From Deinococcus aquatilis DSM 23025 (GTDB taxonomy: Bacteria > Deinococcota > Deinococci > Deinococcales > Deinococcaceae): a stretch of DNA of 64,000 nucleotides. The position numbers were made by a program, and so were the translations under genes. The stretch is taken from contig NZ_KB899718.1 of assembly GCF_000378445.1 (NCBI RefSeq), positions 1 to 64,000 on the forward strand, read 5' to 3'. Shown piece after piece: positions 10,023-18,867 of this stretch. The notes below the pieces were generated by a model. It had not been told where the DNA came from and did not search any database. It was given only the letters and a program-made list of their open reading frames with translations. Within the stretch, counting starts at the first letter, position 1. The number at the start of each line of letters is the position of its first letter.

Positions 10023-10085
10023 ATGGACTTTTGATTTTATAGGCCTGTGCTCACGCAAGGTGTCGGCTTCCCTTTGCCCTCTGTC

Positions 10086-11837
10086 TTAGGCCGCGTCCAC
10101 CCACACCGTTTCTGGCTTGGAGGTGCCCTGCCCACGCGTCAGCAACAGGGTTCCCGCACCCCACGTGCCGCCGATCAGGGCCAGTACGAAAGCCAATGTG
10201 GGGGCGCTGAGACAGGCAGCAAAGCTGCTCAGGCCTACGAGTGCCCCAACTGCGTCCGGCACGGGCAGGCGCACCCTGTAGGCCACCGCACGGCCCAGAT
10301 CGTACACGCTGACGCTGAGGCCCGTGGCGATCAGGAGTGCAGCGAGGGCAGTGGCAATCAGGGCGGGGCCGAGCATTCCGGCCAGTGCGAGGCCGAAGGC
10401 GGGACCGACCAGAGCGGCCAACGCCAGTACCCCCAGTGCCAGGGTGCGAACTGGGGCATGACGTTGCCGCCGCGCCAGTGCCGGAGCCATTCCGCCCACG
10501 AACAGGAGCAGCAGCACGCCGCCTGTCAGGGTGAGGAAGACCTGCGGCCATGCAGCAGCGCCCAGCCAGCCCAGCACGGGGCGGAATGCGGCGGCAGTCG
10601 CCATGCCGATGCCCACCGGGGGAGGGGTTTGCAGGGCGTTCCTGTCGCCGGGGGCGCGGCCCAGCAGGGCATTCACGCGGCCCGCTACCTGTGCGCCGGG
10701 GTCGCGCCGCACATCACCCAGCAGCGTGACCACCTCGCCGCTGACCACCGCATTGGCCGTGAGGGTGATCTGACCGCCCACCGCAATCACGTTGCCCACC
10801 ACCGGACCACTGACCGTGATGTTCTGGCCGAAGGTGACGCCGCTGCGCCCCGCCACGCTGTACACGGCGGGAACTGTCAGTACGGCTGAGAGCGCAAACG
10901 CCGCTGCCCCAAACCGCTGCACGGTGGGCCGGGGCCGCCAGGTGACCAGAGCGCTGGTTGCCAGCAGCAGCGCCAGCCCCACGCCTGCCAGCGGTGATAC
11001 CTGCGCCAACAGGGTTTGCAGGACCAATGCCCCCGCCGCCAGGTTGGGCCAGGCCGAAGTGATCGCCAGCAGGATCAGGCCCACCAGCAGGGCCGAGACC
11101 AGCAGCAGCGGTGCAGGATTGCTGGCCTGCGGCTGAGTCAGGAAGGTGGACGCAGAAGGCACCGCCTGAACAGAGGCAGATGGAATGGGCGCAGAGGGAA
11201 CGGGCGGCGCAGCAATCCGGGCCGTAATCCGCGCCGCCACCGAAGGAACAGCGGGCGGCGCAGTGCGGCTCAGAGTGGCCGAGGCTGCGATATCCGAAGC
11301 GATTTCGGTGGCGAGGCTGCGGGGTGAGACTGCGGTGTCCCGAACCAACCAGCGAGAAGCCCGGATGTCCTGTATCACATCGGCGGCGAGGCTGTGGGGC
11401 AGGGCGGGAGTGGCTTCCAGCGCCGCACTGACGCGCACGCCAGAAACGACTGCCGCTGCCACCGAGTGGGGGATGGGAGGGGGAATCAACTGGCCCGAGC
11501 AGGCAATATCGCTGGCAATCTGTGCGGCCAGCGATGCAGGCAGGGCAGGGGGTTGTAGGTCAGCACCGTCAAAACGCAGGCTCCAACTGATGTCATGCGT
11601 CACGGCTGCGGCCACACTGCCCGGTGGTGCGGGACGTTCCAGCGCAGACAGCACCGCCGTGATCTTCGTCAGGACCGCCCGCGTCTGCTGTACTTCCGGG
11701 TGGTCGTGCAGGGCTTCCAACTCGGCGCGTTCCTGCGGTGTCAGTTCATCTTCCGCCTCACGGTGCAGCAACTCCAGCCACGCCGGAGGGTTGCCCGCCG
11801 CGACCGAATGAAGTGAGTTGAGATGCTCCGCGCCCAT
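10086..11837 (-). CDS. membrane protein with tandem helical repeats and polymer-forming-like segment
   Basis: A 583-aa protein in three parts. Residues 1-65 resemble the helical fold of anti-sigma zinc-finger proteins (AEDELTPQERAELEAL) but lack the Cys/His ligands. Residues about 70-215 contain six degenerate tandem repeats of 23-28 residues with the core PxSxAAxIxxDI. Residues about 245-583 hold several transmembrane segments. Between TM3 and the later helices lies a beta-rich stretch (NVIAVGGQITLTANAVVSGEV) like the polymer-forming domain of bactofilins. The ATG at 11837 follows aGAAGGAA. It lies 84 nt downstream of moaC on the same strand. Function is unknown; envelope or signalling at the membrane is the reasonable guess. 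Confidence 0.7.
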   Translation of the reverse strand: MGAEHLNSLHSVAAGNPPAWLELLHREAEDELTPQERAELEALHDHPEVQQTRAVLTKITAVLSALERPAPPGSVAAAVTHDISWSLRFDGADLQPPALPASLAAQIASDIACSGQLIPPPIPHSVAAAVVSGVRVSAALEATPALPHSLAADVIQDIRASRWLVRDTAVSPRSLATEIASDIAASATLSRTAPPAVPSVAARITARIAAPPVPSAPIPSASVQAVPSASTFLTQPQASNPAPLLLVSALLVGLILLAITSAWPNLAAGALVLQTLLAQVSPLAGVGLALLLATSALVTWRPRPTVQRFGAAAFALSAVLTVPAVYSVAGRSGVTFGQNITVSGPVVGNVIAVGGQITLTANAVVSGEVVTLLGDVRRDPGAQVAGRVNALLGRAPGDRNALQTPPPVGIGMATAAAFRPVLGWLGAAAWPQVFLTLTGGVLLLLFVGGMAPALARRQRHAPVRTLALGVLALAALVGPAFGLALAGMLGPALIATALAALLIATGLSVSVYDLGRAVAYRVRLPVPDAVGALVGLSSFAACLSAPTLAFVLALIGGTWGAGTLLLTRGQGTSKPETVWVDAA

Positions 11838-11921
11838 ACGTTCCTTCTACGTTAAAACACTGCGCCGGGTTCCCGCCTGACCGGGAAGCGCCGAGCTGTC
11901 CCAGATCACCGGACGCCTTTC

Positions 11922-12413
11922 TCAGTCTGCTGGGGCAGCCACGTAATCCCCGCTCTTGCCGCCCGTCTTGGTCAGAAGGCGTATTCCGGTGATCTCTATG
12001 GCTTTGCTGGCCGCCTTGAGCATGTCGTACACGTTCAGGGCGGCCACGGTCACGGCAGTCAGGGCTTCCATCTCCACACCGGTAGGCGCGGTGGTTCTGA
12101 CCGTTGCCACGACCCGCACGCCCGCTGCTTCCAGCGTCACCTGTACGTCGGCCCCCGTGACCGGAATGGGATGGCACAGCATGATCAGGTCGGCGGTGCG
12201 CTTGCTGCCCGCCAGTCCTGCCAACCGCGCCACCGTGAGGGGATCGCCTTTGGGATTGGTTCCCGCTTCCAGTGCGGCGCGGGCCTCGGGCGGTAGGCGT
12301 ACCCAGCCCTCGGCGGTGGCGGTGCGGGTGGTGGCGGCCTTATCAGTCACGTCCACCATGCGGGGCAAGCCGTCCCTGAAGTGCGTCAGTTCGGGCGCTG
12401 AAGAGTCAGCCAT
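11922..12413 (-). CDS. moaC: MoaC, cyclic pyranopterin monophosphate synthase
   Basis: This 163-aa enzyme converts the MoaA product into cyclic pyranopterin monophosphate in molybdenum cofactor synthesis. Family motifs: MVDVTDK near residue 18, [20 protein letters not shown] near 65-85, [20 protein letters not shown] near 110-130 and the C-terminal KTGGKSGDY. The start is the ATG at 12413, whose first base is the last base of the yceD stop (TGATG), so translation is coupled. A TTG at 12416 is possible but less likely. No other moa gene is nearby. Confidence 0.96.
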   Translation of the reverse strand: MADSSAPELTHFRDGLPRMVDVTDKAATTRTATAEGWVRLPPEARAALEAGTNPKGDPLTVARLAGLAGSKRTADLIMLCHPIPVTGADVQVTLEAAGVRVVATVRTTAPTGVEMEALTAVTVAALNVYDMLKAASKAIEITGIRLLTKTGGKSGDYVAAPAD

Positions 12414-13015
12414 CAATCGTCGGACAACTTCAGGTCGCGCAGGGCCGCGAACGGGTTCTGACTGGCGTGCGTCGTTCCTTCGGGAATGCCCAACTGGTCG
12501 TCGATTTCTTCGACTGGAACCTGGGCCATATGCTCGCAGGGGCCTTCGTTCAGGTCATGGCCGCACACCTGGCACAGGCCCTTGCACGCTTCGTCGTGGA
12601 CCACACTCAGGGGCGCGGCCAGCAGGGTCGTTTCGGCAAGGTAGGCACTCAGGTTCAGGTCGGGGTCGCCGAATACCAGGATTTCCTCGCCCGTGTCGGC
12701 CTCCTCCAAAAAGGGTTCCTGCACGGCGGGGTCGTAGCGCATCAGCGTTCCGAGTTCGATCTCCAGCGGTACCGGCACTTCGCGCAGGCAGCGGGCACAT
12801 TCCATGATCAGGGTCGGCTCGAAGGTGCCCTGAAGGTACATTTCGTCGCCCTCGAGGCTGTTGATCTCGATGTCGAAGGGGGCAGGCTCGGCAAACTGAA
12901 GGGTCTGCGTCAGGTCGCCCTGCAAGTAGGTCAGGTGGTCAAGTTCGCCTTCTGCGTGGGCGTCGCCCGCCGTACGCAGCAGTGAACCAAGGTGAATCCG
13001 GGGCGTATCGCTCAT
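12413..13015 (-). CDS. yceD: YceD/DUF177 family protein, 23S rRNA accumulation factor
   Basis: A 200-aa member of the DUF177 family, needed in other organisms for 23S rRNA accumulation and usually encoded before rpmF. Here it precedes moaC instead. Visible motifs: [16 protein letters not shown] near residue 75, and a C-terminal cysteine cluster [19 protein letters not shown] likely to bind zinc. The promoter is leaderless: TATCAT lies 6 nt before the ATG (13022-13027 on the + strand). It probably heads an operon with moaC and perhaps the repeat membrane protein. Confidence 0.9.
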   Translation of the reverse strand: MSDTPRIHLGSLLRTAGDAHAEGELDHLTYLQGDLTQTLQFAEPAPFDIEINSLEGDEMYLQGTFEPTLIMECARCLREVPVPLEIELGTLMRYDPAVQEPFLEEADTGEEILVFGDPDLNLSAYLAETTLLAAPLSVVHDEACKGLCQVCGHDLNEGPCEHMAQVPVEEIDDQLGIPEGTTHASQNPFAALRDLKLSDD

Positions 13016-13121
13016 CTCCGTATGATAGGGCGCAGCGCCCCACTTTACCGGGCACTGGGCACGATGCAGCAGGCCAGAAGACTTAGGAGCGGGGGGAATC
13101 CGTTTCAGGTGTTGGGCAGGC

Positions 13122-13679
13122 TCAGGCCTGCTGCTGAAGCCAATTCAGGACTTCCTGTGCGTTCTGGTCGGGTGGAAACACCGGATAGAAGACCTTCTCT
13201 ATTCCACCGTCCCTGATGATCAGGGTCACGCGCCGCAGCAGCCGTTGCCCCTCTACCTCAAAAGTGGGCAGCCGCAACGCCCGCGCCAACTCGCCCGCTG
13301 TATCCGACAGCAGCGGAAAAGGCAGATGCAGGCGTGCGGCAGCCTCGGCCTGCTGGGGCGTGGTCTGGGTGCTGAGGCCAAAGACCCTGGCTCCCAGTCC
13401 CTGCAATTCGGCGTGGTGATCCCGGAAGGCGCACGATTGCGGCGTGCAGCCCCGCGCCCCCGGAATGACGTCCCAGTCCTGCGGCAGCGGCATTCCCGGC
13501 GTGGCTGTGCGCGGATAGACATACAGCACGGTACGGCCTGAGAGCGCGGCGATATCGACGAAACTTCCGTCTGTGGCAGGCAACCTCACCGAAGGAAACG
13601 TCAGGCCCGTGAGGTGATCGCAGGTTCCGTCATCCACAGGCGCGGGCAAATTTGGGGGCAGCAGGTGGAAGTCGGTCAC
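13122..13679 (-). CDS. peroxiredoxin (AhpC/TSA, BCP-like) with an insertion before the active Cys
   Basis: A 185-aa thiol peroxidase that should reduce hydrogen peroxide or organic peroxides with thioredoxin. The core VLYVYPRTATPG leads not directly to the catalytic cysteine, as in BCP, but to about 15 extra residues. The CxxxxC pair follows, Cys78 and Cys83 in GCTPQSCAFRD. The C-terminal part (FPLLSDTAGELARAL) is normal for the fold. The start is GTG at 13679, 10 nt after the stop of the nucleotidylyltransferase gene, so the two probably share a transcript. The insertion suggests a distinct subfamily. Confidence 0.85.
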   Translation of the reverse strand: MTDFHLLPPNLPAPVDDGTCDHLTGLTFPSVRLPATDGSFVDIAALSGRTVLYVYPRTATPGMPLPQDWDVIPGARGCTPQSCAFRDHHAELQGLGARVFGLSTQTTPQQAEAAARLHLPFPLLSDTAGELARALRLPTFEVEGQRLLRRVTLIIRDGGIEKVFYPVFPPDQNAQEVLNWLQQQA

Positions 13680-13689
13680 TGCCCCATCA

Positions 13690-14751
13690 TTACGCCAATT
13701 CCACCAAACTCGCGTCCGAAATGGTCAGTTTGTGTGTGCGCGGCAGCGTGCGCCCGCCCCGCACCTGGGCTTTGACCCCGATCAGGCAGTCTTGAAGGCG
13801 TGTATTCAGGTTCTCGATTTGGGCCTGCGTGTCGATGACGCTGTGTTCCACTTCCGCCATTCGGACCACCGTGCCGCTGCCGATGCTGGTAAAAGGGCCG
13901 ATATAGGCGTCCTCGATCAGCACGTTTTCACCGAGCAGCACAGGCCCCACGATCTTGCTCCGCACCACCCTGGAGGAAGCCGGGATAACGACGCGGCCTG
14001 TCAGGCGCGAATCGGTCACCTCGCCCTGTAGGTCAGATTCGATGCGTTCCAGCAGCAGGCGGTTGGCATCCAGCAGGTCGGCGGGGCGGCCTGTGTCCTT
14101 CCACCATCCCTCCACGCGCTGGCCCACCACGCGCCGTCCACGCTCGATCAGGCCCTGAATGGCGTCAGTGATCTCGTATTCACCGCGTGCAGAAGGCGGC
14201 ATCCCGTCCAGTACCTCAAAAATCTCGGGCGTGAAGCAGTACAGGCCCGCCACGGCCAGATTGCTGGGCGGCACTTTGGGTTTTTCGACCAGCCGCTTGA
14301 TCTGGTTGTCGCCGTCCAGTTCGGCCACCCCAAAGGCGGTGGGGTCGGCCACCTCGACCAACGCGATGAGGGCGGCGGGACGGTTGGCCGTAAAAGCGTC
14401 GGTGAAAGGCTTCGCGCCATGCTCGAATAGGTTGTCGCCCAGGTATACACAGAAATCCTCGTTGCCTACCCACTCGCGTGCCGTCAGGACCGCGTGACCC
14501 AGGCCCAACTGCTCGTGCTGGTTGATCAGGGTGATCTGCATATTCGGCAGGCCGTCCAGCACATGCCGGATTTCCTCGCGGGTGGCATCCGAGACGACGA
14601 TGCCCACCTCGGTGATCCCCGCCGCCTGAAGCGTGTGCAGGGCATGAACGATGATGGGCGCTCCGGCCACAGGCAACACAGGCTTGGGGCGCGTAAAGGT
14701 CAGCGGACGAAGGCGCGTACCCAGTCCGGCAGCGGGGATGATGGCTTTCAC
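13690..14751 (-). CDS. glucose-1-phosphate thymidylyltransferase (long type)
   Basis: A 353-aa sugar-1-phosphate nucleotidylyltransferase, which makes an activated sugar (probably dTDP-glucose) for envelope polysaccharide. Motifs: [20 protein letters not shown] at the N-terminus, the metal-site Asp in [11 protein letters not shown], and [18 protein letters not shown]. Residues about 245-353 form a left-handed beta-helix (hexapeptide pattern [20 protein letters not shown]), placing it with the long StrD/DesD type and not the 290-aa RmlA. The likely start is GTG at 14751; the open frame to 14796 has no conserved residues. No rmlBCD genes are nearby. Confidence 0.9.
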   Translation of the reverse strand: MKAIIPAAGLGTRLRPLTFTRPKPVLPVAGAPIIVHALHTLQAAGITEVGIVVSDATREEIRHVLDGLPNMQITLINQHEQLGLGHAVLTAREWVGNEDFCVYLGDNLFEHGAKPFTDAFTANRPAALIALVEVADPTAFGVAELDGDNQIKRLVEKPKVPPSNLAVAGLYCFTPEIFEVLDGMPPSARGEYEITDAIQGLIERGRRVVGQRVEGWWKDTGRPADLLDANRLLLERIESDLQGEVTDSRLTGRVVIPASSRVVRSKIVGPVLLGENVLIEDAYIGPFTSIGSGTVVRMAEVEHSVIDTQAQIENLNTRLQDCLIGVKAQVRGGRTLPRTHKLTISDASLVELA

Positions 14752-14831
14752 ACCGGAATCATGGCACAGAGCACATGCAGGACAGCCGAAGGTCAACGTA
14801 TCTCAAAGCAGACATGGGCAGTCAGATAAAG

Positions 14832-14858
14832 CAAAAACCCCCGCCGAGGCGGAGGTTT
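14832..14858 (-). terminator. intrinsic terminator of tRNA-Glu
   Basis: On the minus strand, aaacctccgcc / ggcgggggttt forms a stem with a 3-nt loop and runs into a T-tract (ttttttgc). It lies 5 nt past the tRNA 3' end. Confidence 0.85.
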
Positions 14859-14862
14859 AGGT

Positions 14863-14949
<87 letters not shown>

Positions 14950-15156
14950 TTTGCTCGGCGTTCTACAGAGATCAGTTTGATCCATGCATGAAGCTTCGCT
15001 GACTGCCTCTCAAGGCGTCCTTTCGGACAGGCGGAACTATAGCGTTACCAGCGAGGAAACGTCAACCCCACCCCGCGAAAAGACACAATCTGGGCGCGGG
15101 CCATTCGGATTTCGGGGCCATAAAGTCCCTGTGTTCCGAACAGCCCGCCGCCCGCT

Positions 15157-16563
15157 TTACATGTGCAGGGCGCGTTTGTCGGCAGCCAGGGCCGCTTCCT
15201 TGACCACTTCACTGAGGGTGGGGTGGGCGTGTACGGTGCGGGCCAGATCTTCGCTGCTGCCGCCGAATTCCATGATCGCCACCGTTTCCCCGATCAGTTC
15301 GCTGACATTTGGGCCGACCATATGCACGCCCAGCAGGCGGTCCGTCTGGGCATCGGCCACCACTTTCACGAAGCCGCGAGGGTCGCCGTGTCCGAGGGCG
15401 CGTCCGTTGGCACTGAACGGAAACTGTCCGGTCTTGACGGTGTGGCCCTTCTCCTTGGCCTGCTTTTCGGTCAGACCGGCCCACGCGATTTCGGGGCTGG
15501 TATAGATCACCCACGGAATCACGTCGTAATTGACGTGTCCGGCCTGCCCGGCCAGCATTTCGGCCAGTGCCACGCCCTCTTCCTCGGCCTTGTGGGCCAG
15601 CATCGCGCCGCCGATCACGTCCCCGATGGCGTAGATGCCCGCCAAGTTGGTGCGGTAGTGGCTGTCCACCTTCACGAAGCCGCGTTCATCCAGCGCCAGC
15701 CCCACGGCGTCGGCCCCCAGCCCAGCGGTATGCGGCACGCGGCCAATACTGACGATCAGCTTGTCGAACTGCGCCGTCACGGTCTGGTCTTTTTCGGTGT
15801 AGGTCACAGTCACGCCCGCGCCGTCTTGCTGCACGTCCGTGATGTTCACGCCGAAGTGGAATTCCAGCCCCTGCTTCTGAAACTGCTTGAGGGCTTCCTT
15901 GCTGATCGCGTCGTCGGCGGCCATCAGGAATCCGGGGAGGGCTTCCAGAATGGTGACCTGTGCGCCCAGACGCCGCCACACGCTGCCCAGTTCCACGCCG
16001 ATCACGCCCGCGCCGATCACGCCCAGCTTGGCGGGGACTTCGGAAAATTCCAGTGCGCCGCTGTTTTCCACGATGTGGCCGCCAAACGGGGCCAGCGGCA
16101 GTGCGCGGGGGCTGCTGCCCGTCGCCACGATCACATGCTTGGCGTGCACTTCGGTTCCGGCGGCATTGATGACCCAGCCTTCGCCCTCTTGCCGCACCAG
16201 TTGGCCCAGCCCGTGAAACGAGGTGATCTTGTTTTTCTTGAACAGGTAGGCCACGCCGCCCGTCAGTTTGTCCACGACGCCAGCCTTGCGGGCCAGCATC
16301 TTGGAGAGGTTCACGCGTGCGCCGTCCACGTCGATGCCGTGATCGGCGGCGTCGTGCTGGATCATCTCGAATTTTTCGGAGGAATCCAGCATCGCCTTGC
16401 TGGGAATGCAGCCCACGTTCAGGCAGGTGCCGCCCAGACTGCCCTTGCCGTTGCGGGTAAATTCATCCACGCAGGCGGTACGAAAGCCCAACTGCGCGGC
16501 GCGAATCGCGGCCACATATCCTGCTGGGCCGCCGCCGATGACCATCACGTCAAAAGTATCCAT
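15157..16563 (-). CDS. lpdA: dihydrolipoyl dehydrogenase (E3)
   Basis: This 468-aa flavoprotein reoxidises dihydrolipoyl groups of the pyruvate and 2-oxoglutarate dehydrogenase complexes and the glycine cleavage system, using NAD+. The FAD fingerprint [12 protein letters not shown] is at residue 7. The redox disulfide motif [13 protein letters not shown] is near residue 43. The NAD-binding motif is [15 protein letters not shown], and [19 protein letters not shown] binds the FAD ribityl chain. The C-terminal HAHPTLSEV carries the catalytic His-Glu pair. The ATG at 16563 is preferred: ggggtgg precedes it, and TAGGCT lies 11 nt upstream, so the leader would be only a few bases. E1 and E2 genes are not adjacent. 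Confidence 0.96.
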   Translation of the reverse strand: MDTFDVMVIGGGPAGYVAAIRAAQLGFRTACVDEFTRNGKGSLGGTCLNVGCIPSKAMLDSSEKFEMIQHDAADHGIDVDGARVNLSKMLARKAGVVDKLTGGVAYLFKKNKITSFHGLGQLVRQEGEGWVINAAGTEVHAKHVIVATGSSPRALPLAPFGGHIVENSGALEFSEVPAKLGVIGAGVIGVELGSVWRRLGAQVTILEALPGFLMAADDAISKEALKQFQKQGLEFHFGVNITDVQQDGAGVTVTYTEKDQTVTAQFDKLIVSIGRVPHTAGLGADAVGLALDERGFVKVDSHYRTNLAGIYAIGDVIGGAMLAHKAEEEGVALAEMLAGQAGHVNYDVIPWVIYTSPEIAWAGLTEKQAKEKGHTVKTGQFPFSANGRALGHGDPRGFVKVVADAQTDRLLGVHMVGPNVSELIGETVAIMEFGGSSEDLARTVHAHPTLSEVVKEAALAADKRALHM

Positions 16564-16674
16564 AACCACCCCGGAGCCTACCACCCGGCTCTCATGCAGA
16601 TGGTGGCGCGTTCCTGTAACGGGGACAGAACAGGTCTTCTCTGGAGCATTTCCCGACAGCCCACCCTTTACAAC

Positions 16675-17364
16675 CTATTGCTGCTTTTCCCAATCGCTGT
16701 AACTGACCCGGTCTATGACGAACGTTTCCCGCGTCAGGGCGTAGCTGCCGCGCCCGCCCATGCGCCCGATCAGGTCCAGTGCGCCTGTATCCACGTGGTG
16801 GCGTTCGGCGTCCTGCACGGCGTCGGTCCGCAGGCTGAGGCCCAGAACCACGCCCAGAATGATGCGGGTGCGGCCAATCAGGATGGTCTGCACTTCGCGG
16901 CATTCCAGCGCGGCGGGGCTGGCGGCCACACGCGGCACGCGCACCTTGATGCCGTCTGCCAGCGGCACGTTCAGCGCGTGAGCCTCGCCCATGCCATGAG
17001 GAAAGTCGGTGGCGGTGGCGTTCATGGTGGTCGCCAACTCCGCCGACACCAGATTGACTGTGAATTCGCCGCCCGAGCCGATATTCAGCGCGGTGTCTTT
17101 GGGTACGCCATCGGCGCGGTCTCCGGGGGCAAAGGCCACCACGGGCGGATCGGACCCCATCAGGCCAAAGAAGGAATACGGCGCGAGGTTCACGTGCCCG
17201 CCCTCTCCCAGCGTGCTGACCCAGGCGATCGGGCGAGGCACCACGACGCCCGTGACCAACTTGTAGCAGGCAGAGGCGGGCAGAGAGGTCAGGTCGAAGT
17301 GGGTGAAGTCCGGGGCCGTAAAGTTCGGGGGTGTAGATTCTGGCGGCGTGGGGCTTTGTGACAT
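16675..17364 (-). CDS. flavin reductase-like, FMN-binding split-barrel protein
   Basis: A 229-aa member of the flavin reductase-like family. The conserved start of the domain is RPIAWVSTLGEGGHVNLAPYSFF (residues about 44-66), followed by DPPVVAFAPG and the FTVNLVS strand. A probable role is NAD(P)H-dependent FMN/FAD reduction or a related flavin-dependent reaction; the partner is unknown. The first 25 residues are Pro/Thr-rich and poorly conserved in character. The promoter is leaderless, TAGGCT 7 nt before the ATG, arranged back to back with that of xseB. Confidence 0.85.
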   Translation of the reverse strand: MSQSPTPPESTPPNFTAPDFTHFDLTSLPASACYKLVTGVVVPRPIAWVSTLGEGGHVNLAPYSFFGLMGSDPPVVAFAPGDRADGVPKDTALNIGSGGEFTVNLVSAELATTMNATATDFPHGMGEAHALNVPLADGIKVRVPRVAASPAALECREVQTILIGRTRIILGVVLGLSLRTDAVQDAERHHVDTGALDLIGRMGGRGSYALTRETFVIDRVSYSDWEKQQ

Positions 17365-17371
17365 AGATTTC

Positions 17372-17397
17372 AGCCTAACCTGCTGCGGCGCTAGAAT
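17372..17397. promoter_or_regulatory. divergent pair of leaderless promoters (flavin reductase / xseB)
   Basis: On the minus strand TAGGCT (17377-17372) lies exactly 7 nt before the flavin reductase ATG. On the plus strand TAGAAT (17392-17397) lies exactly 7 nt before the xseB ATG. The two -10 boxes are 14 bp apart, so each promoter's -35 region overlaps the other's -10 box. Neither -35 region is close to TTGACA. The two polymerases should compete for the site. Confidence 0.7.
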
Positions 17398-17404
17398 CTG
17401 GCCT

Positions 17405-17686
17405 ATGCCTGACGTTTCTGCCGCTCTCAGCTACCGCGACGCCTACGCGAAATTGTCGCGTATTGCCGCCGAACTGGAATCGGGTGAGGCCGACCTTGAC
17501 CGCGTGCTGCCGTTGCTGGACGAGGCCAAAGCCGCCTATGCCGCCTGTGTGGGGCGCATAGAGGCGGTGCGGGCGGTGCTGGCCGGAAGCTGGGGCACCG
17601 AACTGGTCGGAATTCCCGAGACCCAGAGCGGGGAAGACCCTGACGCAGATGATGAAGAGAGAGATGAGGAAGACGAAACCGCCTAG
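17405..17686 (+). CDS. xseB: exodeoxyribonuclease VII small subunit
   Basis: A 93-aa helical protein matching XseB. The family core is SYRDAYAKLSRIAAELESGE followed by DLDRVLPLLDEAKAAYAACVGRIEAVRAVL. With XseA it degrades single-stranded DNA in both directions, in DNA repair. The C-terminal 20 residues are very acidic (DPDADDEERDEEDE). xseA is not adjacent. The leaderless promoter TAGAAT sits 7 nt before the ATG. plsC starts 20 nt downstream from its own leaderless box. Confidence 0.92.
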   Translation: MPDVSAALSYRDAYAKLSRIAAELESGEADLDRVLPLLDEAKAAYAACVGRIEAVRAVLAGSWGTELVGIPETQSGEDPDADDEERDEEDETA

Positions 17687-17705
17687 CGCGGGTATGCTGC
17701 CCCTT

Positions 17706-18419
17706 ATGAGCGACTCCGCCCCTTCTTCTCATTCGGGTGCCGACAGATTCAGTGCCGACACGGCCCGCTCGGAGGCTGATTCTTCAGCTTCGGCCCACAC
17801 TTCATCTTCTGCACCAGCCACCAAGCCCAAGGAAGCGGAACTGGCCCCGGTGGTCAATCCCCGCGTGTACCGGTTCGTCGTGGATATCACCTACCTGCCC
17901 GTCCTGCTCAGCGGAATGCATCTGGAGGTGCATGGGCGCGAGCATGTGCCGCCGCCCGGAACGCCGCTGGTGGTGGCGGCCAATCACCGTTCCGGCCTCG
18001 ATCCGTTTCTGATTGCCCGCGCCTTCCCGCCGGGGCGCTACATGCAGTTCATGGCCAAAAAAGAACTGTTCGGGCCGATCACGGGGCCGCTGATCACGGC
18101 GGGCGGCAGCTACCCGGTAGACCGCACCATCAGCGACGTGAAGGCCGTGCGAACCAGCGTGCGAATCCTGGCAGCGGGCGGCACGGTGGGCATTTTCCCC
18201 GAGGGCACACGCGGCGGCGGAGAACTTCACGGCGGCGTGGCCCTGATTGCCGCCAAAGGCCGCGCCCCGATCCTGCCCGTGGGCATCAGCCGGGTGGGGC
18301 GGCGCTGGATCGTGCGCTTTGGCCCGCCCATCCCCTCACGCGGGGGCATCAAGGCCCTGACTGTGGAAGTGGGCGAGCGGCTGGCAGAGTTGGCGCAGCC
18401 GGTAGGAGAGAAGATTTAA
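17706..18419 (+). CDS. plsC: 1-acyl-sn-glycerol-3-phosphate acyltransferase
   Basis: A 237-aa acyltransferase that makes phosphatidic acid from lysophosphatidic acid at the membrane. Acyltransferase block I NHRSGLDPF lies near residue 97. Block II is KKELFGPITGPLITAGGSYPVDR, and block III FPEGTRGGG is near residue 170. The N-terminal 55 residues are Ser/Ala-rich and low in complexity. The ATG at 17706 is supported by TATGCT (17693-17698) 7 nt upstream; the open frame starting at 17649 overlaps xseB and is not used. Confidence 0.93.
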   Translation: MSDSAPSSHSGADRFSADTARSEADSSASAHTSSSAPATKPKEAELAPVVNPRVYRFVVDITYLPVLLSGMHLEVHGREHVPPPGTPLVVAANHRSGLDPFLIARAFPPGRYMQFMAKKELFGPITGPLITAGGSYPVDRTISDVKAVRTSVRILAAGGTVGIFPEGTRGGGELHGGVALIAAKGRAPILPVGISRVGRRWIVRFGPPIPSRGGIKALTVEVGERLAELAQPVGEKI

Positions 18420-18540
18420 GGGGCAGAAAAGGCCGTCTGGGGGTTAGGGGTCTGAGAAGGGCAATCGCTGGCGCTCACTGTCCCAGCACCTTGGACCCCT
18501 GGGCAGCCCCCTCTCACCCGTGCGCCGTATACTGCCCCGG

Positions 18541-18672
18541 ATAGGCGTGGGGGAAGTCCGGTGACTGCTGAGCAGTTGGCATGGTCAACAAATCAGCACA
18601 GTCCGGCACTGTCGCGCAACGGTAAAGCCCTGATTTCTATTGGCGGCAAAGTCCGAACACCCTGCCTGTCCC
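18541..18672 (+). promoter_or_regulatory. cobalamin (B12) riboswitch
   Basis: The conserved cobalamin-riboswitch core is present in order: ggggaagtccggtg near the 5' end; a paired gactgctgagcagt peripheral arm; agtccggcactgtcgcgcaacggtaaa (the CACTGTCGCGCAACGGTA box); and at the 3' end aaagtccgaacaccctgcc, the B12-box equivalent. It precedes a transcription terminator and a btuF-like gene. When coenzyme B12 is abundant, the aptamer should favour the terminator and shut the transporter off. Confidence 0.9.
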
Positions 18673-18808
18673 TGCCCCGCGCCGAGTGTCAAGACCCCGA
18701 TGTCAAGACATAGTGCGCGGGCATGCGGCCACACCTCTCGCGGAAAGGAGGGACGCTTTAGGGCAAGGCTCCCATGTGTGGGAAGCGGCCCCGGACGTGT
18801 TCACTTTT

Positions 18809-18832
18809 CGCCCCCATGTCGGGGCGTTTTTT
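18809..18832 (+). terminator. riboswitch-controlled intrinsic terminator
   Basis: The stem cgcccc / ggggcg with a 6-nt loop is followed by six T. It lies 136 nt after the aptamer and 36 nt before the btuF start. The gcggccccgg sequence just upstream could pair alternatively as an antiterminator. Confidence 0.75.
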
Positions 18833-18867
18833 ATTCTGCGGAGGATTGCCCATAAGGGAGATCCACC

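Larger units (their letters stand above)
18420..18867. other. leader region of the cobalamin transport operon
   Basis: This 448-base gap holds a promoter (TATACT at 18528-18533, start expected near 18540), a cobalamin riboswitch (18541-18672), a possible antiterminator/linker segment (18673-18808), a terminator (18809-18832) and the btuF Shine-Dalgarno sequence (gggag). The first 100 bases, after plsC, hold low-complexity G-rich sequence with no assignable function. Confidence 0.7.

Noticed and set aside
15163..17361. A 732-aa open frame antisense to lpdA and the flavin reductase gene
   Set aside because: It crosses two well-supported genes on the other strand, is His/Gly/Gln-rich as expected for antisense frames of GC-rich genes, and has no family features.
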